Shown here: piece after piece, positions 17,389-28,436 of the stretch | Layout of the letters: each line of letters starts with the position of its first letter | Position numbering within the stretch: position 1 is the first letter of the stretch | From: Eukaryota sp. TZLM1-RC | Taxonomy: Eukaryota; Metamonada: BaSk clade | Direction of reading: 5' to 3' | DNA length: 64,000 bases | Assembly: GCA_040285825.1 (NCBI GenBank) | Contig: JAUPSS010000004.1 | Location: 62,001 to 126,000, forward strand | Position numbers and translations under genes: made by a program | The notes under the pieces: generated by a model | Told to the model about the DNA's origin: nothing | Database searches by the model: none | What the model saw: the letters and a program-made list of their open reading frames with translations, nothing else

Positions 17389-18714
17389 ATGCAGCCTATC
17401 CAGAATACGGGTAATATTCAAACAAGGTCAAGATTTGAAAATGAACAACCTTCCTTAGTTGGCATTATGAATATGCTGAAATTCCACTGGCAATACGCAA
17501 TGCCAGGAAAGACACTTCAAAAACAACTAAGATCTGGCGAACTCCCGAACGCTACAAATAACCACTGTGGTGGGAGGGGGGGGGGTTGTCCTTTTTCTCA
17601 AAATTTAGGTGATCCTAATTCAAATTTTCAAAATTTAAATCAAAAAAGTGGTGTAAACAAGTTCTGTTGCTTTGTGTCGCTCTGTCCCAGAACTGAACCC
17701 TTCTCTAAGCGGTCTGAGTTGACAAGACACTTGAAGAAAATGCATCCTGATGTGAGCACTGATATCCTGAAAAATAATGGATACATGAGATGCAGTTGCA
17801 CAGACATCATTTCTGTTGAAGGCATTGGGATGCATGTAACCAGGAAAGGCTGTTCGATTCCTGTCAGTGATCTACTTGATAATTCAGAGAGTTCACCGCT
17901 TCCCTCTGAAGACTCTCCCATTCAAATGTATCATCAACCCATTAACCCAAGCCAACGTTATGGACTTGTGTTTGGGTATCAGCAGGGTCCTCTTGTGGCT
18001 GAACCTGATTCATATGGTCATGTTGGTCACTACAGAAATCAAATGGCAGACAAGCTGGCAAATATCGGTGCCCTAGGAAACACAAGTCCGAACATGAAAC
18101 AACTCACTCCCTCAAAGTTAAGCCAACGAAGACCGCCTAAACCAATATCCATCATGAATCCCATAACCTTCTCACAAGTTGGAAACGTTCCTGACAGTTG
18201 TTCTAAAAACATATGTTCATTTTGTGATGACGATTTTGAAAGATCACGGGACCTCTGCTCACATCTTAAAGAAAACCACTCCGCCCTTACACAGGATGAA
18301 CTGTTACTGAATCAATTTTGTAGATGTCCATGTTGCCAAAACATATTTACAACAAGGGGATTTGATATTCATTGGAATTCCCAGCACCAAGTCCCTCAAG
18401 AACACTTGATTCCAGAAATTTCAGATAACACAATGATTGAGCTCACACGACGTTTTGGTTCGCTGAATTACACAAGATTGAAAAGCAAAGTGTCTTGGAA
18501 ATATGCCATTGATTATATCTCAAATAACACAACTATTTCACAAGAACAAAAATGCCGTTACCTTTTGCTACTCCCAATAGTTTGCCTAAAAATTAACAAA
18601 GGCTCTTACATTGTAAATTTAATTCAATTCATATCGAACATTCAATCAATCAACACAGGATCAGACTCATCACAAGTGATTGACTCCATGCTTTGCAAAA
18701 CCTTTATACTTTAA
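17389..18714 (+). CDS. Retroelement N-terminal ORF: C2H2 fingers, RNase H remnant, two C2H2-like fingers (copy 2)
   Basis: A 441-codon open frame without a convincing ATG. It has Asn/Gly-rich codons (NNHCGGRGGG), the two fingers seen in copy 1 (CFVSLCPRTEPFS; CSCTDIISVEGIGMH), and an internal deletion that joins ...VAEPDSY directly to the last RNase H motif (GHVGHYRNQMADKLANIG). The YTDGS, AAEFEA and FSDSS motifs are therefore lost. Two further fingers follow (CSFCDDDFERSRDLCSHLKENH and CPCCQNIFTTRGFDIHWNSQH), then a helical region (KVSWKYAIDYIS). Paired N-terminal fingers are known in R2-type elements, where they bind target DNA. RNase H located before the RT is unusual. Confidence 0.7.
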   Translation: MQPIQNTGNIQTRSRFENEQPSLVGIMNMLKFHWQYAMPGKTLQKQLRSGELPNATNNHCGGRGGGCPFSQNLGDPNSNFQNLNQKSGVNKFCCFVSLCPRTEPFSKRSELTRHLKKMHPDVSTDILKNNGYMRCSCTDIISVEGIGMHVTRKGCSIPVSDLLDNSESSPLPSEDSPIQMYHQPINPSQRYGLVFGYQQGPLVAEPDSYGHVGHYRNQMADKLANIGALGNTSPNMKQLTPSKLSQRRPPKPISIMNPITFSQVGNVPDSCSKNICSFCDDDFERSRDLCSHLKENHSALTQDELLLNQFCRCPCCQNIFTTRGFDIHWNSQHQVPQEHLIPEISDNTMIELTRRFGSLNYTRLKSKVSWKYAIDYISNNTTISQEQKCRYLLLLPIVCLKINKGSYIVNLIQFISNIQSINTGSDSSQVIDSMLCKTFIL

Positions 18715-18835
18715 ATTGAGTTCAATTAATGATAAATTAAACTTTAGAGTTGGTTCATTTCGGTAAGGCGATGCCTTTACTCGAACACGATGTTACCCCA
18801 TTTCAATAAATCAAAGAAAAGATCACCGAGTAACT

Positions 18836-20040
18836 TCAAAAATTGCATCCATCTGGAGAAGTTGCTGATATCGATCCAGGTTCGCCTGAGATCGAGTTAT
18901 TTATTGAAGATGTAACTGGCGCTCTTAGAACAATGTGCACTGCTTCTTCCGGTGGTCCCACAATGTGAACGAAGAAGTTGATTCCTTCGGGAGCTTCGAT
19001 GATATGATTTGGTATATCTCGAAGGTACTTCATAATGGTCCTCAAGACGAAAGTCAAGAGGTTCTTGTTGAGGTCCTTTTAAATTCTCGTCTAGTACCCA
19101 TCCCCAAAAACGACGGTCATAAGTAAGACCTTTGGCCGTCGGAGAACTGTTCTACCGGATAAACGCCAAGGCTATACTCCGAAAGCATGACCCAAAAAAA
19201 TTAACAATCAATGGACAATTTGGTGTTAAAATCCCTTGTGGAGCTGAAGCCATTATCCATTCTGTAAGACAATCTACCACCACAGATCGATTTTCTCATT
19301 TGTTGAAAATTGATATAGCGAATGCTTTTAATAGTATTCATCAATGTGAAATTTTGAAAAATTTGAAGAACTTAGCGCCAGAAATGGTACCGTCCTTTCT
19401 AAAAATTTACGGAAGGAGCTCTAAGCTTTTCCATTCGGAAGGAAGCATTGAGTCATCATGTGGTGTGAAACAGGGAGACCCACTTGGTCCGTATGTCTTT
19501 GCCGAAGGCTTAGATGATATCATGTCCAAAATGAGTTCTGAATTCCCAGATGCCATGTCTCTAGGTTATCTGAACAATGAAGCAGTTCTTTGCACTAGCA
19601 AAGAACAATGTACTAATTTCCTTGGCTTGTTGTCGAAACTAAGTGCCCCTGTTGGATGCAACGTCAACCGTGAGAAATACGAGATAGTTCAACTATCAAA
19701 CAACACACCCTTTGACATCTTAGGATGTCCTATCGGTTCCCTATCCCCAAATCAGAGTGATTTAAAAGTTAAAGAGCTAGAAAAGTGTCTAGTAAGCTTA
19801 GAGAAACTTCCTTTGCAATATCGCTTGTTACTTTTAAGAATGTGTATTCAACCCAAACTAGGATTCCTTGCTCGCGCTTGGACCCCTGACCTGGCAAATT
19901 CACTTTTGGAAAAGTTTCATGAATTGGTCTGTAATTGCATAAAAAATTGGTTCAAGACGGAAGTTCTCTTTGATGGGTTGGTCTCCTTGCCAATGAACTG
20001 GGTCGGCCTCGGAATGACAGATTAAAGTAAGGTTAGCGTT
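18836..20040 (+). pseudogene. Reverse transcriptase domain, catalytic YxDD replaced by YLNN
   Basis: The N-terminal RT part is in broken frames (LHPSGEVADIDPGSP; RLVPIPKNDGHK). An open frame from 19,132 then carries AVGELFYRINAK, motif A LKIDIANAFNSIH, motif B SSCGVKQGDPLGP and the thumb. Motif C reads GYLNNE where R2-like RTs have the two metal-binding aspartates. Both changes are Asp to Asn, each explained by one G-to-A transition. Together with the upstream frameshifts this copy cannot be an active RT. Confidence 0.85.
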
Positions 20041-20868
20041 CTTGCCAATGCAAGTAGTCTAGCAAGTAGTATTGTTGTGGTAAATAGGTATAAAATTAAA
20101 ATTATGGACCTATATACAGAATCAACAATATCTCGTCTAGATTATCTGTTAGGTAGTTTCGTTGACCCCAAACATGTTAGTTCATTCCTAGAACACAGCA
20201 TTGCTGATCTAAGAAGAATGCAAAAATTTGAGACACGTATCTACCACTCCGCGAAGCAACTCTTCGATGAATATACGGACTATTTCAAAAAGCCAGCAAT
20301 GTCTTCAGAGGTGGTTCTTTTTCCAGAAGAGTGCAAAGCCAGCAATGTATCAGCGATATTTAGAACTCTCAGACATGAGGTTGAGCTGCAATTAACGCCT
20401 GAGTGTCACAGGTGGTTAACAGTTGTTTCTACTGAAAGACAATTGAGACTAGACGATAATGCTATGATGAGCGGAGTAGGAAGAAGACTCATGCATACCA
20501 AGCCTCGATCCAAGTGTGGTTACCCTAGTTGTGGAGCGAAAGACATAGTGGTAGCCATTTTGTCAATTGCAAGACTTTTAGAGAAGTAATAGAGCGTCAT
20601 GATTCATTAGTACAAATTACTGAGAGGGCAATATGATTTAGGATTGAGCCAAAGAGTGAGTTCAATAGATGATCTCAAGCTAGTAGTAATCGATAAGTCA
20701 TCTAGAACTGCCTATGACCTTACAGTCGTTGGTGGTGGTGAAGGAGCCCTTACGTCCCGTGTCGCATCGACAGTGAAGCGTAAGAAGTTTGAACATAAAA
20801 AACTCATCAGAGGTTCAGAGGTTCAGGAATATAATCATCATTGGGCTGATCAACTTTTACCTTCTTGA
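20041..20868 (+). pseudogene. Post-RT region, CCHC knuckle and REL endonuclease of the same element
   Basis: Open from 20,077 to 20,589 as a helical linker ending in the knuckle CGYPSCGAKD. After a one-base shift the remaining ligands appear (HFVNC) with ERHD. Another shift near 20,640 leads to the endonuclease core (DDLKLVVIDK, AYDLTVVGGGEG, KRKKFEHKKLI). The order RT, CCHC, REL is that of R2/CRE/NeSL-type elements. The 3' end is not visible as a TSD. Confidence 0.7.
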
Positions 20869-21020
20869 CAGGGAAAGACAAAGCACTGATCAGATTTCCA
20901 CATCAAACTTCACTACTGATACAATTATATATCAATTGATTAAAAGATGCATAGTTGAAGTATTGAAAGTCAAAGTTCAAAAAAATTTGACCATTTAAGT
21001 TAAAACTCACTGAAACCAAA

Positions 21021-21263
21021 TTGAAACTGTTCAAACTCTTGGTAGAAGTGCTGTTTATGAGGAAAAAATGTGATCATCTCGCTAATCCCCGTATTCTTGA
21101 AATCAAAAATGCCCAGGATAAATTTTTAGTTTCGTGTAACAAAGCCAAGATTACAAACGTCAAGCAGAATAAATCTTCAGCTTGTTGGTATTTGACAAAG
21201 TCAAGATTGAGAGAATGTCCACATATCAAGATCGATACAGTTTTTTGGTATATGCCTGCTTGA
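21021..21263 (+). other. Short ORF with weak similarity to the N-terminal part of the His-Me nuclease
   Basis: An 80-codon frame ending SACWYLTKSRLRECPHIKID..., which resembles NDCWRLKGRRVRSYPHIKRN of the SAP/His-Me gene (CW, spacing, PHIK). The zinc-binding catalytic motifs do not follow. It could be a diverged fragment or chance. Confidence 0.25.
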
Positions 21264-23689
21264 GTAAATAACAAAAATGTTGATTAATACAACATTTCAG
21301 AAAGAAGAGACCAAACATGCTAAGAAATAAATAAATAAAAATATGCTAAGCAGACTGACACAATAAATGAAAATTGAGAATATATTAAGTTCAATATTTC
21401 TAAATAATTCCTGGCAAACAAAACAGCGTAGACTTTAGGAAGAAACTGATAAAAATAAAATACAGTTGAATCAAATTTGTTGAGGTAAAAAAAGAAACCC
21501 TCAATTTAATTCATCAATAAAATTGTTGCAAGTATTAAACCTACAAAGATATAAAAACATGTAGACTATACAGACACATGTAATCAGATTTTTCTTGACC
21601 GTAATCAACCTCGAACAGTTAAAAACTGAATGATTAATGATTATTCAGTCGTTGATGTACTTAAGAATAGAGACCCTAAATGAAGAGAATTACTCTCAAT
21701 ATTTGGTAGAGACTCTGATAAAATGTTTGCAAATTAGTAACAATAACAAAATCAATAGATAGCAATAAAATAAAAAAAAATGACAATAAAATTAAGTAAA
21801 AAACCATGACTGAGAACAAATTAAAGAACCTGAATTGGTGACAAAAACTGCTGGTTAAAGGAAATTCACAATTGATTTAAGAAATAGAAATAGCAAAAAA
21901 AATGAAAGTGAAATGGGTAGTAATAAACCACAACACACACAATCAATTTAGTGAATAATCAAAAATTCTGAATACAAAACTGACAATACTAACTGACAAA
22001 TAGGGTTAAACCTCAAACTTTAATTAACTACAGACATACTTAAACAAGCAACAAGTAAACAAAAGAACCAGAAATACAATCTTTAATGAGCATATTATAT
22101 AACAACTACTTGATGAAAAAGTTCTGAAATTGAAGAAAGAAGAAGAGTAAATCAGAATTGGTTGTAAGCCTTAAACTGCAGAACAATTCAAAAACAAATT
22201 CAAATTTGTTGAACTTTTGCAAATGTTTTGAATAAAGAATAAAGGAAAGTCAAAGTTCATTTCATTCGGTCTTAATGGAATTCTTGCCTAAGACTAATTG
22301 TAAATAATGATAATGTGATAAAAAGGCAAATGAACCAAACAAATTGTGTCTTGTAGAGGGTCCAATCATGGGTGCGAGCTAAAAATCAATAGTCGAGCGT
22401 TCGATTCCTGGTGAGGGCGAGAAATGAGTTGATAATCAAGGAACTATAGAAAGTGAGTGCGAGAGGAGTGCGAAAGGCGTGCGAGAGGAGAGAGGCTGTT
22501 AGACAAAGAAACAAGTCAAAGTGATAGGTATGTGACTCAGGTGGAAACATTGAATCGATTTAATAAAAGGAAATCTAGGTGGAAACAAGTGAGAGAAGGC
22601 AAGACTGAGCAATGAATTGAGTAATGTGGAGTATGAAACGTAGAGTGAAGTAGAAGATTGTCTGACTGATGAAGGGTGGTTTGAGCACTACAGCAGTCAA
22701 AGTTAACACAGTATCTTATAGTTTATGCTTACACTGATGTTGACAACAGTGTGACAGTAGGCAGTAGACACAAAAGTTAGTAGTTGTAATAGTATAGTAT
22801 CTAGTTTTAAGTAAGGATATGAAAAGATCCTTGTCAAAGACAATGATGGTCGAGGAAGAATAAGAATACATGCATGGATTGATTAATTGTACCTAACTTA
22901 GTCTGTGTTTTGAGGGAAAAGTATTTCTTATCAGTTCAAAGTTAGGCAGATAATGTTCTATTATTGCCCACCGGTTGACGCAATGGTTCTCATTACACAA
23001 TGAACATTGAAAACGTGCACTTATCGTTGAAATGACTATGCTGCGTTGAATGGATTCACTTCTTTCAATATTTTTTGATAAATTAAATAGGAGTAATAAA
23101 TTACTCACTCCAATTACTGAAACACAACATTTTGATCCATACAACTTTCATTAGACTCTTTGTTTCAACGGTTTGTTATTTTAAAATCTAAATTTGGTCT
23201 TGTAAGATTTCTCTGTATGTAGTCGATTTGATTTTTCTAACAGATATTGGATTATTCAGAAAATTCCTAAATAAAATAAGTTAAAGAAATATGGGATTTT
23301 TGTTGAACTTTTAAAGCCTGATAGATGTCATTAAGATCATGTATAAGCGCAAAACCATGAAATTAAAAACTGAAATGACCTTCTCAATTAAAAGTATATT
23401 ATTTCTGGAATTTTGGATTCTAAACAAAGGCGATTTATCATAATTCTTTGCAAAATAGTTACAATAAGATAGGTTCTTTTAGGCAAAAAACTATGAGCAA
23501 AAGTAGTGTTCAAAATGTTTGGCTCAATCTTTATTTGGAAAAAAAAACAATTTATGAGAAAATCACTGAACACTGAACAACAAACCTTTAAGTTGAGATA
23601 TACATTTAAGTTTCCTGACACACAGTCATATTATATTATAGTATAGTATCAAAAAGGGGTTCTTGTGAAAATAAGTGTAGGTTTATGGG
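21264..23689. other. AT-rich region without recognisable genes
   Basis: No ORF longer than about 85 codons and none recognised. There is a purine-rich stretch near 22,450-22,500 (GTGCGAGAGGAG-type repeats) and an isolated GTTCGATTCC near 22,410 without tRNA context. It separates the endonuclease/retroelement cluster from the second satellite. Confidence 0.6.
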
Positions 23690-24239
23690 ATACAGGGCAG
23701 ATATTACACACAAATTAATGATTTATGTATTCTCTTTCAATGGCAATCTTGAAAACAATGGTGTTAGCAGTAAAGATGATGTATGTACTGAAAAGAATAC
23801 TGTCCAGGAAAACTTTATTACGATAGAGTCTTCATCAAGAAGAAAGTACAACGTTGAAGACATCAAGCCAATCCATGAACAATTGAGATCAAAGGAGTGA
23901 TTGAGTCAAACGAAACACTGACAATAACCGATAGGTAAAAGATTTACGGAATACAAATACAAAATGCGCTAGGCAAGTCTGCTGCACTGATGGCAATCGT
24001 GATGCCTACCCTTCTGCCCCCAAGAATCATGGCACTAAGAGTATAATGTGTTTGAAGTTACAGACGCATCTCAAAGTCGGAGTACGGAAATGAGAAAAAC
24101 CGCAGAAAGTTGATCAGGTTGGAAGATCAGATTTTGGCTCTGGTTTCAAACTTCAGATTTTCCAATTTTGACATTGGAATTTTACCAACCCATAATGCAA
24201 TTAATTTTGGTTTTGCATACCTGTTTTCTGCATGTGTTT

Positions 24240-26035
24240 GTATATGGCAACGGTTACGCTAATTTCTGTACGATTATCATTCTTTTGATTAGATTAGTAT
24301 TGCTTTCAAAATTTTGAGCTTTATGCATCATTGAAACCAATGTTCATGTCATTGATCTGATTTAAATTCTTTTGTTGATAATCCTTTTGCAACTGTTGCG
24401 ACAATTTATACATGGTTATCGTGCCTTTAAAAAAATCGAAACGAATGGCGCAATTTACAGGAGAAGTTTTCAATTTATGAATGGCACCACTTGTTTTTGA
24501 TTACATTTTTGGTGTAGAAAAACATTGTTGCATGAACTTTCACATTGATAAAGAAAAATTGTTTTACTTTTGTTATTTGACAGAAACAAAAAAAATTCTT
24601 AAAAAATTTACAGTTTCACTTTCATTTTGATTGTATTCTAGAAACAGATATCGTTTGTTTGACTTGAATCAAAAGATGATCGTTTGTATATGGCAACGGT
24701 AACGCTATTTTCTGCACGATTATCATTCTTTTGATTAGATCAGTATCTTTTTCAAAACTTATGAGCTTTATACATTATTAAAACCAATGTTCATGTCATT
24801 CATTTGATTTGAATTCCTTTGTTGATAATCTGTTTTCAACATTTGCAACAATTTATACATGGTTATCTTGCCTTTGAAAAAATCGAAACGAATGGCGCAT
24901 TTTACAAGAGAAGTTTTCAAGTTTATAAATACAGCATGTGTTCTTGATCACATTTTTGGTGTAGAAAAACATTGTTGCGTGAACTTTTACATTGATAAAG
25001 AAAATTATTTTACTTTTGTTATTTGACAGAAACAAAGAAATAAATTCCAAAAAATTTTTACAGTTTCACTTTCATTTTGAATGTATTCTAGAAACAGATA
25101 TCGTTTGTTTGATTTGAATCAAAAGGTGATCGTTTGTATATGGCAACGGTAACGCTATTTTCTGCACGATTATCATTCTTTTGATTAGGTCAGTATCTTT
25201 TTCAAAATTTATGAGCTTTATACATTATTAAAACCAATGTTCATGTCATTCATTTGATTTGAATTCCTTTGTTGATAATCTGTTTTCAACATTTGCAACA
25301 ATTTATACATGGTTATCTTGCCTTTGAAAAAATCGAAACGAATGGCGCATTTTACAAGAGAAGTTTTCAAGTTTATAAATACAGCATGTGTTCTTGATCA
25401 CATTTTTGGTGTAGAAAAACATTGTTGCGTGAACTTTTACATTGATAAAGAAAATTATTTTACTTTTGTTATTTGACAGAAACAAAGAAATAAATTCCAA
25501 AAAATTTTTACAGTTTCACTTTCATTTTGAATGTATTCTAGAAACAGATATCGTTTGTTTGATTTGAATCAAAAGGTGATCGTTTGTATATGGCAACGGT
25601 AACGCTATTTTCTGCACGATTATCATTCTTTTGATTAGGTCAGTATCTTTTTCAAAATTTATGAGCTTTATACATCATTAAAACCAATGTTCATGTCATT
25701 CACTTGATTTGAATTCCTTTGTTGATAATCTTTTCACAACATTTGCGACAATTTATTTTTATGGTTATCTTGCCTTTCAAAAAATGGAAACGAATGGCGC
25801 ATTTTACAAGGGAAGTTTTCAAGTTTATAAATACAGCATGTGTTCTTGATCACATTTTTGGTGTAGAAAAACATTGTTGCGTGAACTTTTACATTGATTA
25901 AGAAGCTTTTCTTCATTTTTTAAACATAAATAAAAAATAAATTTAGAGTTTCATAAATTCAACAAACACTTTTATTGCAAAATCAGTACACGAAACCAGG
26001 TGCTCTATTGATCAAAAATACTGCACCAAAAAGGC
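24240..26035. repeat. Nested 450-bp subrepeats within the first satellite unit
   Basis: GTATATGGCAACGG occurs at 24,240, 24,686, 25,136 and 25,586, the last three spaced by exactly 450 bp with near-identical sequence. Other monomers contain only two such subrepeats, which is why the first unit is about 905 bp longer. The monomer thus consists of two related 430-450-bp halves plus about 700 bp of unrelated sequence. Confidence 0.9.
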
Positions 26036-26219
26036 TAAAACAATTTGGCATAGTTTTCATTTGAAATCCCCATTTCTTATATGAAAAAAAGACTCCACAC
26101 TTGACAATAAATCTTTGAATTGTAATATCCATATGAGTGTTTTAAAACGCTGTTGAATGTTATTGTGTTTTCACACTTTCTGTGAAAACATGCTTATGCA
26201 CATGTGATACAAGGCAGGT

Positions 26220-26417
26220 TTGATACATGAAGAAACGATTTATGTATTCTGTTTCAATGGCAATCTTGAAAACAATAGTGTTGGCAAAAAAGATGATGTA
26301 TGTACTGAAAAGAATACTGTCCAGGGAAACTTTATTACGAAAAAGTCTTCACCAAGAAGAAAGTACAACGGTGAAGACATCAAGCCAATCCATGAACAAT
26401 TGAGATCAAAAGAGTGA
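26220..26417 (+). other. 65-codon ORF repeated in each satellite monomer
   Basis: Begins MIHEETIYVFCFNGNLENN and ends HEQLRSKE. It is open in all seven units (also near 23,703, 27,843, 29,457, 31,074, 32,690 and 34,307) with a few amino-acid changes. No domain is recognised. Conservation of the frame may only reflect the youth of the array, so I do not call it a gene. Confidence 0.3.
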
Positions 26418-28187
26418 TTGAGTCAAACGAAACACTTACAATAACCGATAGGTACAAGATTTACGGAATATAAATACAAAATGCGCTAGGCAAGTCTGCT
26501 GCACTGATGGCAATTGTGACGCCTACCCTTCTGCCCCCAAGAATCATGGCACTAAGAGTATAATGTGTTTGAAGTTACAGACGCATCCCAAAGTCGGAGT
26601 ACAGAAATGAGAAAAACCGCAGAAGGTTGCTCAGGTTGGAAGATCAGATTTTGGGTCTGGTTTCAAACTTCAGATTTCCAACTAACTAACTTTTAACATT
26701 GGAATTTTACCAACCCATCATCCAATAGATTTTGGTTTTGCTTTCCTGTTTTCTGCATGTGTTTGTATATGGCAACGGTTACGCTAATTTCTGTACGATT
26801 ATCCTTCTTTTGATTAGATTAGTATTTCTTTCAAAATTTTGAGCTTTATGCATCATTGAAACCAATGTTCATGTCATTGATCTGATTTAAATCCTTTTGT
26901 TGATAATCCTTTTGCAACTGTTGCGACAATTTATACATGGTTATCGTGCCTTTAAAAAAATCGAAACGAATGGCGCAATTTACAGGAGAAGTTTTCAATT
27001 TATGAATAGCACCACTTGTTTTTGATTACATTTTTGGTGTAGAAAAACATTGTTGCATGAACTTTTGCATTGATAAAAAAAATTATTTTACTTTTGTTAT
27101 TTGACAGAAACAAAAAAATAAATTCCAAAAAAATTTAGTTTCACTTTCATTTTGAATGTATTCTAGAAACAGATAGCATTTGTTTGACTTGAATCAAAAG
27201 GTGATCGTTTGTATATGGCAATGGTAACGCTATTTTCTGCACGATTATCATTCTTTTGATTAGGTCAGTATCTTTTTCAAAATTTATGAGCTTTATACAT
27301 CATTAAAACCAATGTTCATGTCATTGACTTGATTTGAATTCCTTTGTTGATAATCTTTTTACAACATTTGCGACAATTTATACATGGTTATCTTGCCTTT
27401 GAAAAAATCGAAACGAATGGCGCATTTTACAAGAGAAGTTTTCAAGTTTATAAATACAGCATGTGTTCTTGATCACATTTTTGGTGTAGAAAAACATTGT
27501 TGCGTGAACTTTTACATTGATAAAGAAGTTTTTCTTTTTTTTATTAAACATAAATAAAAAATAAATTTAAAATTTCATAAATTCAACAAACACTTTTATT
27601 GCAAAATCAGTACACGAAACTAGATGCTCTATTGATCAAAAATACTGCACCAAAAAAGCTAAAACAATTTGGCATAGTTTTCATTTGAAATCCCTATTTC
27701 TTATATGACAAAAAGACTCCACACTTGACATTAAATCTTTGAATTGTAATATCCATATGAGTGTTGAAAACGCTGTTGAATGTTATTGTGTTTTCACACT
27801 TTCTGTGAAAACATGCTTATGCACAAGTGATACAAGGCAGGTTTGATACATGAAGAAATGATTTATGTATTCTGTTTCAATGGCAATCTTGAAAACAATA
27901 GTGTTGGCAAAAAAGATGATGTATGTACTGAAAAGAATACTGTCCAGGAAAACTTTATTACGATAGAGTCTTCATCAAGAAGAAAGTACAACGTTGAAGA
28001 CATCAAGCCAATCCATGAACAATTGAGATCAAAGGAGTGATTGAGTCAAACGAAACACTGACAATAACCGATAGGTAAAAGATTTACGGAATACAAATCC
28101 AAGATGCGCTAGGCAAGGCTGCTGCACTGATGGCAATCGTGATGCCTACCCTTCTGCCCCGAAGAATCATGGCACTAAGAGTATAAT

Positions 28188-28436
28188 GTGTTTGAAGTTA
28201 CAGACGCATCCCCAAGTCTGAGTACGGAAATGAGAAAAACCACAGAAGGTTGCTCAAGTTGGAAGATCAGATTTTGGGTCTGGTTTCAAACTTCAGATTT
28301 TCCAATTTTGACATTGGAATATTACCAACCCATAATGCAATTAATTTTGGTTTTGCTTTCCTGTTTTCTGCATGTGTTCGTATATGGCAACGGTTACGCT
28401 AATTTCTGTACGATTATCATTCTTTTGATTAGATAA
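28188..28436 (+). other. 82-codon ORF present only in type-A satellite monomers
   Basis: Starts MFEVTDASPSLSTEMRK and contains a hydrophobic C-terminal segment (IMQLILVLLSCFLHVFVYG). It is repeated at 31,420 and 34,652 and closed in the alternate monomers. It is useful as a marker of the 3.23-kb higher-order unit; coding is doubtful. Confidence 0.25.

Noticed and set aside
22370-22430. tRNA gene suggested by GTTCGATTCC
   Set aside because: The T-stem does not pair and no A box or anticodon arm lies at the right distance.
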